Assembly (NCBI RefSeq): GCF_003478035.1
Contig: NZ_QUEP01000007.1
Location: 62,001-126,000, forward strand
Origin: Clostridium sp. OF03-18AA
GTDB taxonomy: Bacteria > Bacillota > Clostridia > Lachnospirales > Lachnospiraceae
DNA length: 64,000 nt
Reading direction: 5' to 3'
Shown piece by piece: positions 25,259 to 35,179 of this stretch. Positions within the stretch are counted from its first letter, which is position 1, and the number at the start of each line of letters is the position of its first letter. The notes under the pieces are model-generated. The model saw nothing but the letters and a program-made list of their open reading frames with translations. It did no database searches and had not been told where the DNA came from. Both the position numbers and the translations under genes were made by a program.

Positions 25259-25281
25259 ACAACCTTCCCTTCAAAACAGAA

Positions 25282-25310
25282 CAGCCACAGGTAATAAACA
25301 CCTGCGGCTG
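25282..25310 (-). terminator. Terminator of valS
   Basis: CAGCCACAGGT / ACCTGCGGCTG form an 11-bp stem with one wobble, followed on the minus strand by TTCTGTTTT, 33 bases after the valS stop. Confidence 0.75.
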
Positions 25311-25342
25311 CCCCTATATCATCAGCACTTTCGCGCTATCAC

Positions 25343-27994
25343 TTACTTTCCAAGCTGCGCCAACCGAGTTTTCACCTGCTCCATCATCTCTGTATACTTC
25401 TGAAGCTTCGCTCTCTCCTCATCGATCTTCGCCTGCGGCGCCTTGCTCACAAACTTCTCATTCGCAAGCATTCCGTTTACACGCGCAAGCTCCTTCGTAA
25501 GACGCTCCTCTTCCTTCTTCAGGCGCTCCGTCTCCTTCTCGATATCAACAAGCTCCGCAAACGGCATATAGATCGCTGCCTTCGGGATCACTGCGGATAC
25601 AGCATCCTCGCCGATTCCTGTCTTATCCTTCTGGATCACAACCTCATTCGCAGAAGCAAGCGTACTGAAGAATACACGGCTGTTCTCAAAAATCTTTGTG
25701 AGATCAGCATCCTCAGTCACAACGAACACCTTCGCCTTTCTGCTCGGCGGAACGTTCATGGATGTGCGCACATTACGGATCGCGCGGACAGCCTCCTTGA
25801 TGACCTCGACTGCATGCTCATCCTCGGCGAAATTCCACTCTTCCTTATATACCGGCCAGGAGGAGATCATGATGGACGGCTCCTCATCCTGTAAATTGCA
25901 GAAGATCTCTTCCGTGATAAACGGCATGAACGGATGTAAAAGCTTTAAGGAATTGATCAGGACTGTCTTTAATGTCCAGATCGCCGCTGCCTTCGTCTGG
26001 TCCTCATCGTTCCAGAGACGCGGTTTTACCATCTCGATGTACCAGTCACAGAACTCCTCCCAAACGAAATCGTAAACCTTCTGGAGGGCAATTCCGAGCT
26101 CGTACTTGTCCATGTTTTCCGTAACTTCCTTCGCAAGATCATTGACCTTGGAGAGGATCCATTTATCTGCTGCCGTAAGGTCACTGAGCTTCGCCTCGCC
26201 TGCCGGTGCCTTCTCGATATTCATCATGATGAAACGGCTCGCGTTCCATACCTTGTTTGCGAAGTTTCTGCTGGCCTCGACTCTCTCCCAGTAGAAACGC
26301 ATGTCGTTGCCCGGTGCGTTTCCTGTCATAAGCGTCATACGGAGAGCATCCGCGCCGTACTTGTCGATCACCTCTAACGGGTCGATACCGTTTCCTAAGG
26401 ACTTACTCATCTTGCGTCCCTGGGAGTCACGGACAAGACCGTGGATCAGGACGGTATTGAACGGGCACTCGCCTGTCTGCTCAAGTCCCGAGAATACCAT
26501 ACGGATGACCCAGAAGAAGATGATGTCGTATCCGGTGACGAGAACGTCTGTCGGATAGAAATACTTCATCTCGTCGGTCTCCTTCGGCCAGCCGAGTGTG
26601 GAGAACGGCCATAACGCGGAGGAGAACCAGGTATCGAGGGTGTCCTCATCCTGCTTTAAATGTGTGCAGCCGCATTTCGGGCACTTCTCAGGCATCATCT
26701 TCGCAACCGTCATCTCACCGCACTCTTCACAGTAGTAAGCCGGGATTCTGTGGCCCCACCAGAGCTGTCTGGAGATACACCAGTCGCGGATTCCCTCGAG
26801 CCAGTGGAGATATGTCTTACCGAAGCTCTCCGGAACGAATCTTAATTTGCCGCTCTTTAAAGCCTCGATGGCCGGTTTTGCCATCTCGTCCATCTTTACG
26901 AACCACTGCGGTTTTACCATCGGCTCTACGGTTGTGCCGCAGCGGTCGTGGGTACCAACATTGTGGCTGTGCGGAACGATTTTTACGAGAAGACCCATTT
27001 CCTTTAAGTCCTCGACCATGGCTTTTCTCGCCTCATAGCGGTCCATGCCGAAGTATTTGCCCGGAACATTGATGGTCGCGTCATCGTTCATGATGCAGAT
27101 CTCTTCCAGGTTGTGGCGTTTTCCAACCTCAAAGTCATTCGGGTCGTGGGCCGGTGTGATCTTTACGCAGCCGGTTCCGAATTCCTTATCTACATACTCG
27201 TCAGCGATCACCGGAATCTCGCGGTCTGTGAGCGGAAGCTTTAACATCTTTCCGATGATATCTTTGTAACGCTCGTCCTCCGGGTTTACGGCAACGGCAG
27301 TATCGCCGAGCAGTGTCTCCGGTCTTGTCGTCGCAATCTCAACGAATCTTCCCTCTTCGCCTACGATCGGGTAGTTGATGTGCCAGAAGAAGCCGTCCTG
27401 CTCCTTGTGCTCAACCTCAGCGTCGGAGATGGATGTCTTGCAGACCGGGCACCAGTTGATGATCCTGGATCCTTTGTAGATATATCCTTTTTCATAAAGG
27501 CGTGTAAACACTTCTAAAACAGCCTCAGAACAGCCTGCGTCCATCGTGAAGCGCTCTCTGTCCCAATCCGCGGAGGAACCGAGTTTGTGGAGCTGCTTGA
27601 TGATCCTTGTGCCGTACTCCTCTTTCCACTTCCAGGCCTCTTTTAAGAATCCCTCACGTCCGAGGTCGTTCTTGTTGATGCCCTCTTTCTTTAACTTGTC
27701 GATAACCTTGACCTCGGTAGCGATGGCTGCGTGGTCAGTACCCGGCTGCCAGAGTGCCTCGTAGCCCTGCATTCTCTTGTAACGGATCAGGATATCCTGC
27801 ATCGTGTTGTCAAGAGCGTGTCCCATATGAAGCTGTCCTGTGATGTTTGGCGGCGGCATTACGATCGTGAACGGCTTCTTGCCCTCACGTCTTCCTCTCT
27901 CCGCATCTGCATGGAAATACTTGTTGTCCAGCCATTTCTGGTACAGGCGGTCTTCAATGTCCGCCGGATTGTAGGTCTTTTCCAGTTCTTTCAT
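25343..27994 (-). CDS. valS: Valyl-tRNA synthetase
   Basis: An 883-residue class Ia aminoacyl-tRNA synthetase. The HIGH motif is [18 protein letters not shown] near residue 50, the KMSKS loop is [11 protein letters not shown], the editing (CP1) domain lies between them, and the C-terminal coiled-coil arm is characteristic of ValRS ([28 protein letters not shown]). It charges tRNA-Val. Together with the small gene 28015-28224 it is controlled by a T-box leader with a valine specifier candidate. Confidence 0.98.
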   Translation of the reverse strand: MKELEKTYNPADIEDRLYQKWLDNKYFHADAERGRREGKKPFTIVMPPPNITGQLHMGHALDNTMQDILIRYKRMQGYEALWQPGTDHAAIATEVKVIDKLKKEGINKNDLGREGFLKEAWKWKEEYGTRIIKQLHKLGSSADWDRERFTMDAGCSEAVLEVFTRLYEKGYIYKGSRIINWCPVCKTSISDAEVEHKEQDGFFWHINYPIVGEEGRFVEIATTRPETLLGDTAVAVNPEDERYKDIIGKMLKLPLTDREIPVIADEYVDKEFGTGCVKITPAHDPNDFEVGKRHNLEEICIMNDDATINVPGKYFGMDRYEARKAMVEDLKEMGLLVKIVPHSHNVGTHDRCGTTVEPMVKPQWFVKMDEMAKPAIEALKSGKLRFVPESFGKTYLHWLEGIRDWCISRQLWWGHRIPAYYCEECGEMTVAKMMPEKCPKCGCTHLKQDEDTLDTWFSSALWPFSTLGWPKETDEMKYFYPTDVLVTGYDIIFFWVIRMVFSGLEQTGECPFNTVLIHGLVRDSQGRKMSKSLGNGIDPLEVIDKYGADALRMTLMTGNAPGNDMRFYWERVEASRNFANKVWNASRFIMMNIEKAPAGEAKLSDLTAADKWILSKVNDLAKEVTENMDKYELGIALQKVYDFVWEEFCDWYIEMVKPRLWNDEDQTKAAAIWTLKTVLINSLKLLHPFMPFITEEIFCNLQDEEPSIMISSWPVYKEEWNFAEDEHAVEVIKEAVRAIRNVRTSMNVPPSRKAKVFVVTEDADLTKIFENSRVFFSTLASANEVVIQKDKTGIGEDAVSAVIPKAAIYMPFAELVDIEKETERLKKEEERLTKELARVNGMLANEKFVSKAPQAKIDEERAKLQKYTEMMEQVKTRLAQLGK

Positions 27995-28014
27995 GGTCTT
28001 CTCCTTATTCTTTT

Positions 28015-28224
28015 CTACATCTGTTTTCTTACGATGGCATATTCATCATCAAGCTGGTAGAACCCGCAGGAAAAATCACTTCCCCGAAGGAACGCAGACA
28101 TCTCGTCCTCGTCCAGATCCGCCTCGCAGACGTAGTAGCCATACTCTTCATCATATGTGTAAAAGGCGCAGGTCTCGCAGTTTGTGATTTGTACTTTTTT
28201 CTGTTTGGAATCTTTCTTTGTCAT
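28015..28224 (-). CDS. Small cysteine-rich protein, DUF6472 family
   Basis: A 69-residue protein with four cysteines arranged as CETC near the middle and later single cysteines in YYVCEADL and FSCGFYQL, a pattern that could bind zinc. AGGAGT precedes the ATG at 28224; the longer frame has no ribosome site. It lies between the T-box terminator and valS, 20 bases before valS, so it is expressed from the valine T-box. Family assignment is from memory and moderately sure; function unknown. Confidence 0.78.
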   Translation of the reverse strand: MTKKDSKQKKVQITNCETCAFYTYDEEYGYYVCEADLDEDEMSAFLRGSDFSCGFYQLDDEYAIVRKQM

Positions 28225-28290
28225 CGTTTTGTACTCCTGTTGCCGGTGCCTTTTGTTTTTCCGGAAATCCTGCCGGACTTTCCCGCTAAA

Positions 28291-28325
28291 ACAAAAACGC
28301 CCTCTGCACATTCATGCAAAGGGCG
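28291..28325 (-). terminator. T-box antitermination-controlled terminator
   Basis: On the minus strand CGCCCT / AGGGCG close a hairpin followed by CGTTTTTGTTTT. It is directly after the T-box sequence, as expected for the off state of the leader. Confidence 0.9.
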
Positions 28326-28625
28326 AATCACCGCGTTACCACCTTTATTCACCATCCCCAGGACCTTCCGATCCTTCAGACAGTATCTCATTTGTTCTTA
28401 ACGAGGTTTCTCCCCGGGAACAGCTACTTTCCGTTCACTGCTCCGGCTCCGAAGCTACCTTCCATTTCCGCATTCCCAAACCGTCTTCCAGCCAATGGAC
28501 AGTTCTCTCTGGAGGCGCAAAAAATGTACTCCTCTTCTTCCCAGCTTTTCACTTGTTTCCCAGACCGGCTCTTTCTTTCATCCGGTTCGCTTCACAGCCG
28601 CAAATATTTTCCGACTGCTCTTTCC
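28291..28625 (-). ncRNA. T-box riboswitch leader (valine)
   Basis: The minus-strand leader has the T-box core AAGGTGGTAACGCGGT (28330-28345), the transcription-control terminator after it, and the Stem I apical motif CAGAGAG...GGCTG upstream. A GTA triplet in GAAGGTAGCTTC (28456-28458) on the 3' side of Stem I is a likely specifier, matching valine and the downstream valS. T-boxes sense uncharged tRNA and let transcription continue when it is bound. Specifier position is inferred without folding. Confidence 0.93.
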
Positions 28626-28626
28626 T

Positions 28627-28655
28627 AATATAGTAGAATCCTGATAAAATGTCAA
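28627..28655 (-). promoter_or_regulatory. Promoter of T-box valS operon
   Basis: TTGACA (28650-28655) and TATATT (28627-28632) on the minus strand are 17 bp apart. Confidence 0.88.
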
Positions 28656-28737
28656 GGAAAAAGTCAGCAAAATCCACCACTGTCCCTGTATCACACAGGA
28701 TTTTCCGGTCCAAAAACTTCTGCCCGTGAAAATGATC

Positions 28738-29547
28738 TTACAGCATTCTCCTGTATTCCATCTTCCAGCGGTTCAGCACATCCCCCGCCGCCGCGATCCG
28801 GCCAGCCGGGTCTTTCTCGAACACAGCGGCAAGTTTTAAGGTCTCCGGCGCTTTTTCCGCCTCTTCCCTTGCCTCCTTCACTTCCTGATCCCAGACTTCC
28901 TTGTCATCCTCCCCGATCATCTCCTGGAACTTATCTTTTAATTTAAGCTCCGGATTCAGCGCCGTGAGGAAGTACATGCGCTTCACATACTCCGCCTCCG
29001 CCTTTGCATTCCAGGCGTTCTCGTAGGCATGCATCGCCTTCTGGTAGCAGAAAAGCTTCGCATAGCAGGCTGCAATGTTGTTCCAGACTTTCCCGCGGAA
29101 ATCCCCGGAGAGATGGCGTCCTGCCCCGTCTAAGATCTGCTCGTAGATCGTGACTGCTTTTCCGAAGAGATCAAGACCGTAAAAATAATCCGCACGGCGT
29201 TTCTTGTATTCTTCCTCCGTGAGTTTCTTTAATCCGTTTACCGTCTGACGGTAAGCAGCCTGCTCCTTCGGGGAATAATAGTTGCACTCCTGAAGGATCA
29301 GATACAGGATCTCCTCCGTCGCACCGCGGCTCTCCATCCATTTTTCGATCTTCTCCGCGAGGAACGGCATGCGCAGCTCACTCCGGAGGAACTCCGTGAG
29401 GCGGCTGTCGATAAAGTCCTCCAGAACCAGCAGCGGGTTATTGTAGATCACATAGCAGAGCTCCTGGGAAGAATAGATATGGATCCCAAGATCTTCGATA
29501 TAAAGAGGAATCTTCACAGGCTCCTGTCTGCAGAGAATCAGACTCAT
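28738..29547 (-). CDS. Helical-repeat protein, third gene of DUF5717/DUF5716 operon
   Basis: A 269-residue, mostly helical protein. Segments such as YFYGLDLFGKAVTIYEQILDGAGRHLSGDFRGKVWNNIAACYAKLFCYQKAMHAYENAW read as two or three TPR-like pairs. The end is acidic and coiled-coil-prone (EVKEAREEAEKAPETLKLAAVFE). No signal peptide or membrane segment. AGGAGGTG precedes the ATG, which overlaps the DUF5716 stop as ATGA, so translation is coupled. Probably a partner or adaptor of the two larger proteins. I do not recognise a named family. Confidence 0.8.
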   Translation of the reverse strand: MSLILCRQEPVKIPLYIEDLGIHIYSSQELCYVIYNNPLLVLEDFIDSRLTEFLRSELRMPFLAEKIEKWMESRGATEEILYLILQECNYYSPKEQAAYRQTVNGLKKLTEEEYKKRRADYFYGLDLFGKAVTIYEQILDGAGRHLSGDFRGKVWNNIAACYAKLFCYQKAMHAYENAWNAKAEAEYVKRMYFLTALNPELKLKDKFQEMIGEDDKEVWDQEVKEAREEAEKAPETLKLAAVFEKDPAGRIAAAGDVLNRWKMEYRRML

Positions 29548-30770
29548 AACGTCACCTCCTGGCGGACCACCGCGTCCGTCTTCGGGAACAGCTCCCCGAA
29601 TCCCTGGTCTGTGAGCTTGACCACCATCGTCTTCTCATCGATGAAGCCGACAGCCACCCGGATCTTCGTCGTCTTATTCGGACGCTCCGGGAATCCGTCA
29701 AGGGCAACCTTCACCTGGCGTTTCTTTTTCGGCTCCTGCTGCGGCGTGATCGTAAACGTGATCGCACGTTCCCCGTCCGGGATCACTTCGACCACACTTC
29801 TCGCCTCATACCAGCTCTCACCGGCAGATGCCAGGACGAGCTCCGACTTCGCGTCCCGCTTCATGACCTCCATGGAGACCGTGGACCATAATTTGCCCTC
29901 ACAGAGGCAGACAAATGACGGGGAATCGCTCTCGTTTAAGTATTCCTCCGCCTTCATGGCAGCGCCCTTCGCAAAGAGAGCCGTCTCCACAAAGACTCTT
30001 CTCCTGTTGCAGATCTGTTTCATGAATTCCGGCGCCCAGTCTGTTCTCGCAAAGCCTTTTCCCGTCAGGAAGATCGAGGAAAAGATCTTTTTCTGCAGAA
30101 AACGCTCCCCGCAGGCGCAGAGGATCTTATCCGCCATCTTTGCCCCGGAGCCTGTATCCAGGACGCTCAGGCTAAAGCCCTCTTCCAGCTCCTCGTGCTC
30201 CGCCATGGCCGTCATCTGGCGGGGTCCTCTCGTGACCTTCAGTTCATAGTAGCGCAGATCTTCATCCGACAGGGAGAACATCCCCACCTGGCCTCCCCAG
30301 ACGTCTCTCCTCTGGTTTAACACATAGTGGACAAAACATTCCGTGTGGCTTGCGATATGGATGCATCCCTTCGGAACGCCTAGGGCCTCCACGCTGGCCG
30401 TAAGACCTTCTAAAAGCTTCATCTCCATGTTTTTCAGGCTGATGACCAGCTCGTCGATCTTCTGCCCGCCGTACTCTGCCCGGACCATGGCGAGGATGCT
30501 GCCCAGGAATCTCTGCAGCAGCTCCATTCCGCCGTATTTCACGCCTCCGATAGTGGACGTTCCTTCTTTTGCCGCCAGGCTCAGGAGCTTGTCAACGATG
30601 ACTCCCTCGCCCACCAGCGTATATTTGTACGCATCTTCCCCCACATACCACTCTTCCGCAGCCTTCTTTCTGCAGATGACGGTCGGGAGCATCCACGCAT
30701 CCTCACGCCCCAGGACAGCTGCCTGGGTGTAGTTATCGCAGAGGTCGATGCCAATGATCAGTTTCTCCAT
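29544..30770 (-). CDS. DUF5716 family protein, Hsp70/actin-like ATPase fold
   Basis: A 408-residue protein. The N-terminus IIGIDLCDNYTQAAV resembles the phosphate-1 loop of actin/Hsp70 ATPases. SVLDTGSGAKMADKIL fits phosphate-2, and IFLTGKGFARTDW fits the adenosine motif. After about residue 290 comes a basic stretch (QEPKKKRQVKV) and a beta-rich C-terminal domain, a plan like the substrate-binding half of Hsp70. No membrane segment. It lies 13 bases after the DUF5717 gene. The family is conserved in Lachnospiraceae; function unknown, ATP binding is inference from motifs. Confidence 0.83.
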   Translation of the reverse strand: MEKLIIGIDLCDNYTQAAVLGREDAWMLPTVICRKKAAEEWYVGEDAYKYTLVGEGVIVDKLLSLAAKEGTSTIGGVKYGGMELLQRFLGSILAMVRAEYGGQKIDELVISLKNMEMKLLEGLTASVEALGVPKGCIHIASHTECFVHYVLNQRRDVWGGQVGMFSLSDEDLRYYELKVTRGPRQMTAMAEHEELEEGFSLSVLDTGSGAKMADKILCACGERFLQKKIFSSIFLTGKGFARTDWAPEFMKQICNRRRVFVETALFAKGAAMKAEEYLNESDSPSFVCLCEGKLWSTVSMEVMKRDAKSELVLASAGESWYEARSVVEVIPDGERAITFTITPQQEPKKKRQVKVALDGFPERPNKTTKIRVAVGFIDEKTMVVKLTDQGFGELFPKTDAVVRQEVTL

Positions 30771-30783
30771 TCCTTTGTCCTCG

Positions 30784-33700
30784 TTACGCCAGACGGAACA
30801 GTTTTTTCGCGATCTGACTGTCCGTCACATATTCTGTCATGCTTTCTTTCAATTTCCGGTCATCCTTCATTCCGAGATAGAGATTCATGGAATTCAGAGC
30901 CGTAAAGCGGTTGCCTTTGTCCCCGGTCGCCGGTTCGCTGCAGGTCACTTCGCCCTCCGCCTTCTTCACCATCGTTCCGTCCTCATTCTCCCAGATCTCG
31001 TATTCCATGATCTCGCCGTCAAATAAGAGCTTCTGACGCACATAGATCCCCTTATAGACCATGTTCATCTCTTCCTCATGGAACTCTTCCTCATCCGGCA
31101 GGATCCGGATCTTTAAGATCGGTCTTCCGTCCGGCCGTCCATGGTACTCAATGATCTCCTTGTCCATGACTTCGCCCGGCATTTCCACATATCTCGCCAG
31201 ATCCTTATACCACGCAAATACCATGCCGCGTGCGGAGAGAATATCCATCATCCGGGAGAGAAGCTCTTTCTGCTCCTCGGAGATGGATGCCTGGCCAGAG
31301 TAGAATTTTGCCAGTGCCAGAAGATAGATTTCCGGGACTTTCCGAAGCTCCATCCCATGGATTGCGCCTTCCAGGTACGCAAACACTTTATCCCCCGGGA
31401 CGACATCCCGCAGAAAATACTCCGTACACTTCACCGTAAAGTACGCCTTCACAATCACATCGCTGGTCTCTTTTCTCGACGCATAGAGATCAAATACCGT
31501 GTCCATATGTTTCTCACAGCCGGAGAACAGGTACTGGGCAAGCAGGCGCTCCTCCAGATCGTATGTCTCCACATGGGTCTTCACAGCCTCCGCAAGGATC
31601 CGGTACATGGATTCGCCGCTGCCGTTATAATGTTCACAGAGATAATCAAGGATCACGCTGTCTCCGTGACCGTCCGCGAATACGCGGCCCGCGAGGTGGA
31701 GAAGCAGCTCATCCTCCTCGAACATCCGGTCCAGGATCAGCTGGGATACAAGGGCCGCAAGCCGTTTCACGCGGATCTGCTCCTCGCCGAACTCTTTGAT
31801 CATCTCGTAGGCCTGGACCATGTAACTCTGGACGATCAGCGTCTCGCAGACATCCACACGCTCCGGTCTGGAGAGTGTCTTTTTATCAAGTTTTAAGAGG
31901 TACGCACCGCCCTCCGCGTCCATCACCTCATCATCGCCTGAGAGAGCCGCGCGGTAATAGGAAATGATCCTCGTCAGCATCTTCTGCTGATAGGCAGGTT
32001 TCACCGGGAGGTTGTCCAGAGCCGTCTCGAGCTCAGTCACATCCTCTTTATCGAGATCTTTTTTCTTCATGATCTCCAGGCACGCCTTCATCTTTAACAT
32101 CGGGTGCTCCGGATACATCTCAAAGCATTTTTCTTCCAGTTCTTTCTCGTCGAGAACCGGTTCTTTCGTATATTCCACGTCCAGATACCTGTTTCCGAAG
32201 GTATCCTGGAACATGATCACACTGTCCTCAAAAAACAGCGGCACATAGGCCGTCTGGTCCTGCAGTGGGTAAGCGTCCTCGCCGGTCAGGATCTCGTTGG
32301 AGACGATCACATATTTCATCGCCGAATCTTTGACCCGGATCCGGTTCGCCTTTAAGATCCCCGGTAAGACCCGCGCCACCTGTTCATCGATGATGTCCCG
32401 GTAGATGATATGTTTGTAGATCACCGCGAGTCTCTTATTGATCCGGGACTCGAAAAGCTGCTCCATGGCAAACTTTTCCATCTCGCGCTCGTATTTTTTA
32501 TAGAGCGGATCATCCTGAGGAATATAGGCAGCCACGTTCGCGTAGAGAGCCGCCCGGCTCTTCTGGTCCAGGTGGGCGCTCTCGTAGGAGAAGTATAAAA
32601 GGACCTGGCGCGGCATCATCTGCTCGTAGGAATCCGGAAGCGCATAGAGGAAATATTCATAGATCCTCGTGAGACTGATCTCCTGGCTGATCCCCTTTTC
32701 ATACCACGAAAAGCTCTCTTTTCCGCGGACATTTCCCTTGATCAGGAGACAGCATACCGCAGTCAGCATCTCCTTCGTCGGATACTTTTCATAAAGCTTT
32801 GCGAGCAGTCTGTAATACAGGCGGTGGAAGAATTTCGCCCCCGGCGCCAGCGCACAGATCCGCTCCGCCAGTTCCTCCCCCACAAGTCCGTTCATCGCCC
32901 CGTAGTAGAGAGCGTGGATCTCAAAGACATCCATCGTCTTTAAAAGCTCCGGGTTCTTCCCGAAAAGCCGGATCGTCTCGATATAGAGGAACGGGCTGCG
33001 GCAGCCGTTCTTATACTGCATCTTAAAGCTCTCCGCGAGCGCTTCCTCCTCCTCATACATCTCCGGCATCATTTTCAGCTGTAAAAGCTGCAGATAAAAT
33101 CTTCCGTTGGCATCCTCCAGTTTCTTCCGGAACAGGCGGATCACCGCGTCCTTTTTCTCCTCATCCGGCTCCAACCGGTACTGAAGGTACTGATAGTAGC
33201 AGTAAAGTGTTCCGAGACGGTCTCTCAGAGCCGCGACCGTCTCCCAGGAATCATCCAGGCATAACGCTGCCTGATCCGGTCTTCCCGCATCCAGATACGT
33301 CTCCGCCTGGAGTAAGGACAGGATCACGGAACCGCCGTTTGCGCCGCGGATCGCATCCAGCTCATTCTGGATCTTTCCGAGAACGAGTTTTTTGTCGTAA
33401 AGTCCGCTCTCATAAGCTTCGCGGAGTTTCATATACCGGCAGACACCGGCCTTGCTGATCTCGCCCTCGGCGCGCTTTTTCTCCGGTTCCTCTCCCATCG
33501 CCTCGATCCGGATCACCGTATCTCCGTGGACCGTGAGAAGACGGATCGCACCCAGGTTCTTTCCGCGGTGCATCCGCTCCGGATGGATCCGGAAGCGGAG
33601 ATCCAGACGGTCATCCTCAAAATCCGCCTGAGTGATGACTTTTTTCGGGATCTCGATGAAATCACCGTCAGCACGGACTTCCATATAGATATATCCCCAG

Positions 33701-34356
33701 GTGTTCTTCCGGAGGACTACTTTATCGCTCACGATATCCTTCGGTCTGTCGTAGACCTTTTTCGCCGTCGAAAGAGTCAGTTCGATCGGCTCCTTCACGC
33801 CTGCTGCCAGGAAGAACTCTTCCAATGCATTCTGGCGGTTTCCATGTCCCTTCAATCCCTCATAGATCGTGCGGATCTTCAGGTCCTTAAAGAACGGCGC
33901 TTCCGTAAAATCCCGGTACTCCATAAGTCGCAGCGCCAGATCCATATCTCTTTTTGCCAGCTCCACAAAGTCTTCCATCGTCTTCAGGGTTGACAGGACA
34001 CGGACGGACTCGATCATCTCGACACGAAAAAGAAAAGGGACCTCCAGTTCTCCGCTGTTCGTGACAAGCGTGAAGTTTCCCCTGATCAGGTCTCCGTTCT
34101 CGCACCAGGAGGTGTCGACCTCGTAGACAATATGGTTTCTTAAGCCTCCGAAGGCACTCTTTAAGATCCTTACACGGCTGTGGCTTGAGTAGGCAAGACC
34201 TTTGATATACAAATTATTCTCGCTTGCCAGGTATAGTTCTCTTTTATAAACTGTATCGCTCCCCAGAGTCTCCTCGACCTTCGCAGGTTCAAGGAACAGC
34301 TTCGGCGTCTCCGCGTCCACGATTCCTCTGGAAAGGCGCATGATCCGTTCTCTCAT
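30784..34356 (-). CDS. DUF5717 family protein, giant helical-repeat scaffold
   Basis: A protein of about 1190 residues. The N-terminal 300 residues look like two beta-sandwich domains (YKRELYLASENNLYIKGLAYSSHSRVRIL; GYIYMEVRADGDFIEIPKKVI). A long alpha-solenoid of TPR-like helices follows (about 320-1010), and a C-terminal beta-rich domain comes last (KIRILPDEEEFHEEEMNMVYKGIYVRQKLLFDGEIMEYEIWENEDGTMV). No signal peptide or membrane span. I take the ATG at 34356 with AAGGTG before it; the GTG at 34368 is the alternative. First gene of the operon; function unknown. The architecture suggests a scaffold or client-binding platform working with DUF5716. Confidence 0.85.
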   Translation of the reverse strand: MRERIMRLSRGIVDAETPKLFLEPAKVEETLGSDTVYKRELYLASENNLYIKGLAYSSHSRVRILKSAFGGLRNHIVYEVDTSWCENGDLIRGNFTLVTNSGELEVPFLFRVEMIESVRVLSTLKTMEDFVELAKRDMDLALRLMEYRDFTEAPFFKDLKIRTIYEGLKGHGNRQNALEEFFLAAGVKEPIELTLSTAKKVYDRPKDIVSDKVVLRKNTWGYIYMEVRADGDFIEIPKKVITQADFEDDRLDLRFRIHPERMHRGKNLGAIRLLTVHGDTVIRIEAMGEEPEKKRAEGEISKAGVCRYMKLREAYESGLYDKKLVLGKIQNELDAIRGANGGSVILSLLQAETYLDAGRPDQAALCLDDSWETVAALRDRLGTLYCYYQYLQYRLEPDEEKKDAVIRLFRKKLEDANGRFYLQLLQLKMMPEMYEEEEALAESFKMQYKNGCRSPFLYIETIRLFGKNPELLKTMDVFEIHALYYGAMNGLVGEELAERICALAPGAKFFHRLYYRLLAKLYEKYPTKEMLTAVCCLLIKGNVRGKESFSWYEKGISQEISLTRIYEYFLYALPDSYEQMMPRQVLLYFSYESAHLDQKSRAALYANVAAYIPQDDPLYKKYEREMEKFAMEQLFESRINKRLAVIYKHIIYRDIIDEQVARVLPGILKANRIRVKDSAMKYVIVSNEILTGEDAYPLQDQTAYVPLFFEDSVIMFQDTFGNRYLDVEYTKEPVLDEKELEEKCFEMYPEHPMLKMKACLEIMKKKDLDKEDVTELETALDNLPVKPAYQQKMLTRIISYYRAALSGDDEVMDAEGGAYLLKLDKKTLSRPERVDVCETLIVQSYMVQAYEMIKEFGEEQIRVKRLAALVSQLILDRMFEEDELLLHLAGRVFADGHGDSVILDYLCEHYNGSGESMYRILAEAVKTHVETYDLEERLLAQYLFSGCEKHMDTVFDLYASRKETSDVIVKAYFTVKCTEYFLRDVVPGDKVFAYLEGAIHGMELRKVPEIYLLALAKFYSGQASISEEQKELLSRMMDILSARGMVFAWYKDLARYVEMPGEVMDKEIIEYHGRPDGRPILKIRILPDEEEFHEEEMNMVYKGIYVRQKLLFDGEIMEYEIWENEDGTMVKKAEGEVTCSEPATGDKGNRFTALNSMNLYLGMKDDRKLKESMTEYVTDSQIAKKLFRLA

Positions 34357-34442
34357 ATATTCATTCACCTTAAATTCATTATCCGATACCCGATCGCTCT
34401 GCGCCCCGCGCTTTTGCGATCTGCTGAAATATTCGTGGTATC

Positions 34443-34448
34443 ATCATA
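34443..34448 (-). promoter_or_regulatory. Possible extended -10 for DUF5717 operon
   Basis: TGCTATGAT on the minus strand is a good extended -10 about 90 bases before the start. No clear -35 is seen. Confidence 0.4.
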
Positions 34449-34512
34449 GCACATTTTCCGTTCAAATTCACTACAATTTTCGACCTTTTTCATGGGAAGC
34501 CGGAAAAAGGAC

Positions 34513-34541
34513 TTGAATCCGTTCAGTGAAACCTGTAAAAT
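34513..34541 (+). promoter_or_regulatory. Promoter of DUF4364 gene
   Basis: TTGAAT (34513-34518) and TAAAAT (34536-34541) are 17 bp apart, about 50 bases before the start codon. Confidence 0.75.
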
Positions 34542-34592
34542 AGATGTATTCGCAAAGATTTTTACAGACTCTAAAATAAAGGAGCAACCCCT

Positions 34593-35114
34593 ATGTTATC
34601 TGATCCGATCACGCTCTACAAACTGATGATCTTATATATGCTGGACCATGTCAACTTTCCGCTGACAAACTCCCAGCTCACGGATTTTTTCCTGGATCAT
34701 GAATATACAACGTATTTTACGCTCCAGCAGGCATTAAATGAGCTGAAAGAGGCGGGGCTGATCCGGATGGAATCCACCCACAATTCCTCCCGCTACGAGA
34801 TCACAAAAGAGGGTGACGACACGCTCTCCTTCTTCGGAAACAATATCTCCCCCGCGATCATCGAGGATATCGACAGCTACTTAAAAGAGAACAAATTCCG
34901 CCTCCGCAACGAGGTTGGCGTCATCTCCGACTTCTATAAATCAACAAACCAGGACTACATCGTTCACTGCGAAGTCCGGGAGGGAAAATCCATCCTCATC
35001 GGCTTCGATCTCTCCGTCCCCGACAAAGACCAGGCTGAGACGATGGCCAGCCACTGGAAGGAGCGGAGCCAGGAGATCTACTCCTATGTGATGAAAACGC
35101 TGATGAAGGGATGA
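34593..35114 (+). CDS. DUF4364 family protein, winged-helix
   Basis: A 173-residue protein of the DUF4364 family. The N-terminal 75 residues form a winged helix of PadR-like type (LYKLMILYMLDHVNFPLTNSQLTDFFLDH, QQALNELKEAGLIRM, SRYEITKEGDDTLSFF). The rest is an alpha/beta domain. AAAGGAG precedes the ATG. It is monocistronic, convergent with engB, and ends in a strong terminator. Probably a DNA-binding regulator; its target is unknown. Confidence 0.9.
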   Translation: MLSDPITLYKLMILYMLDHVNFPLTNSQLTDFFLDHEYTTYFTLQQALNELKEAGLIRMESTHNSSRYEITKEGDDTLSFFGNNISPAIIEDIDSYLKENKFRLRNEVGVISDFYKSTNQDYIVHCEVREGKSILIGFDLSVPDKDQAETMASHWKERSQEIYSYVMKTLMKG

Positions 35115-35119
35115 TATTC

Positions 35120-35165
35120 AAAAGCGGCATTTCCACAGATCATGTTCTGTGGCAATGCCGCTTTT
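35120..35165. terminator. Bidirectional terminator between DUF4364 and engB
   Basis: AAAAGCGGCATT / AATGCCGCTTTT plus the inner CCACAGA / TCTGTGG form a long hairpin serving both convergent genes. Confidence 0.93.
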
Positions 35166-35179
35166 TTGTTTACATTCTC

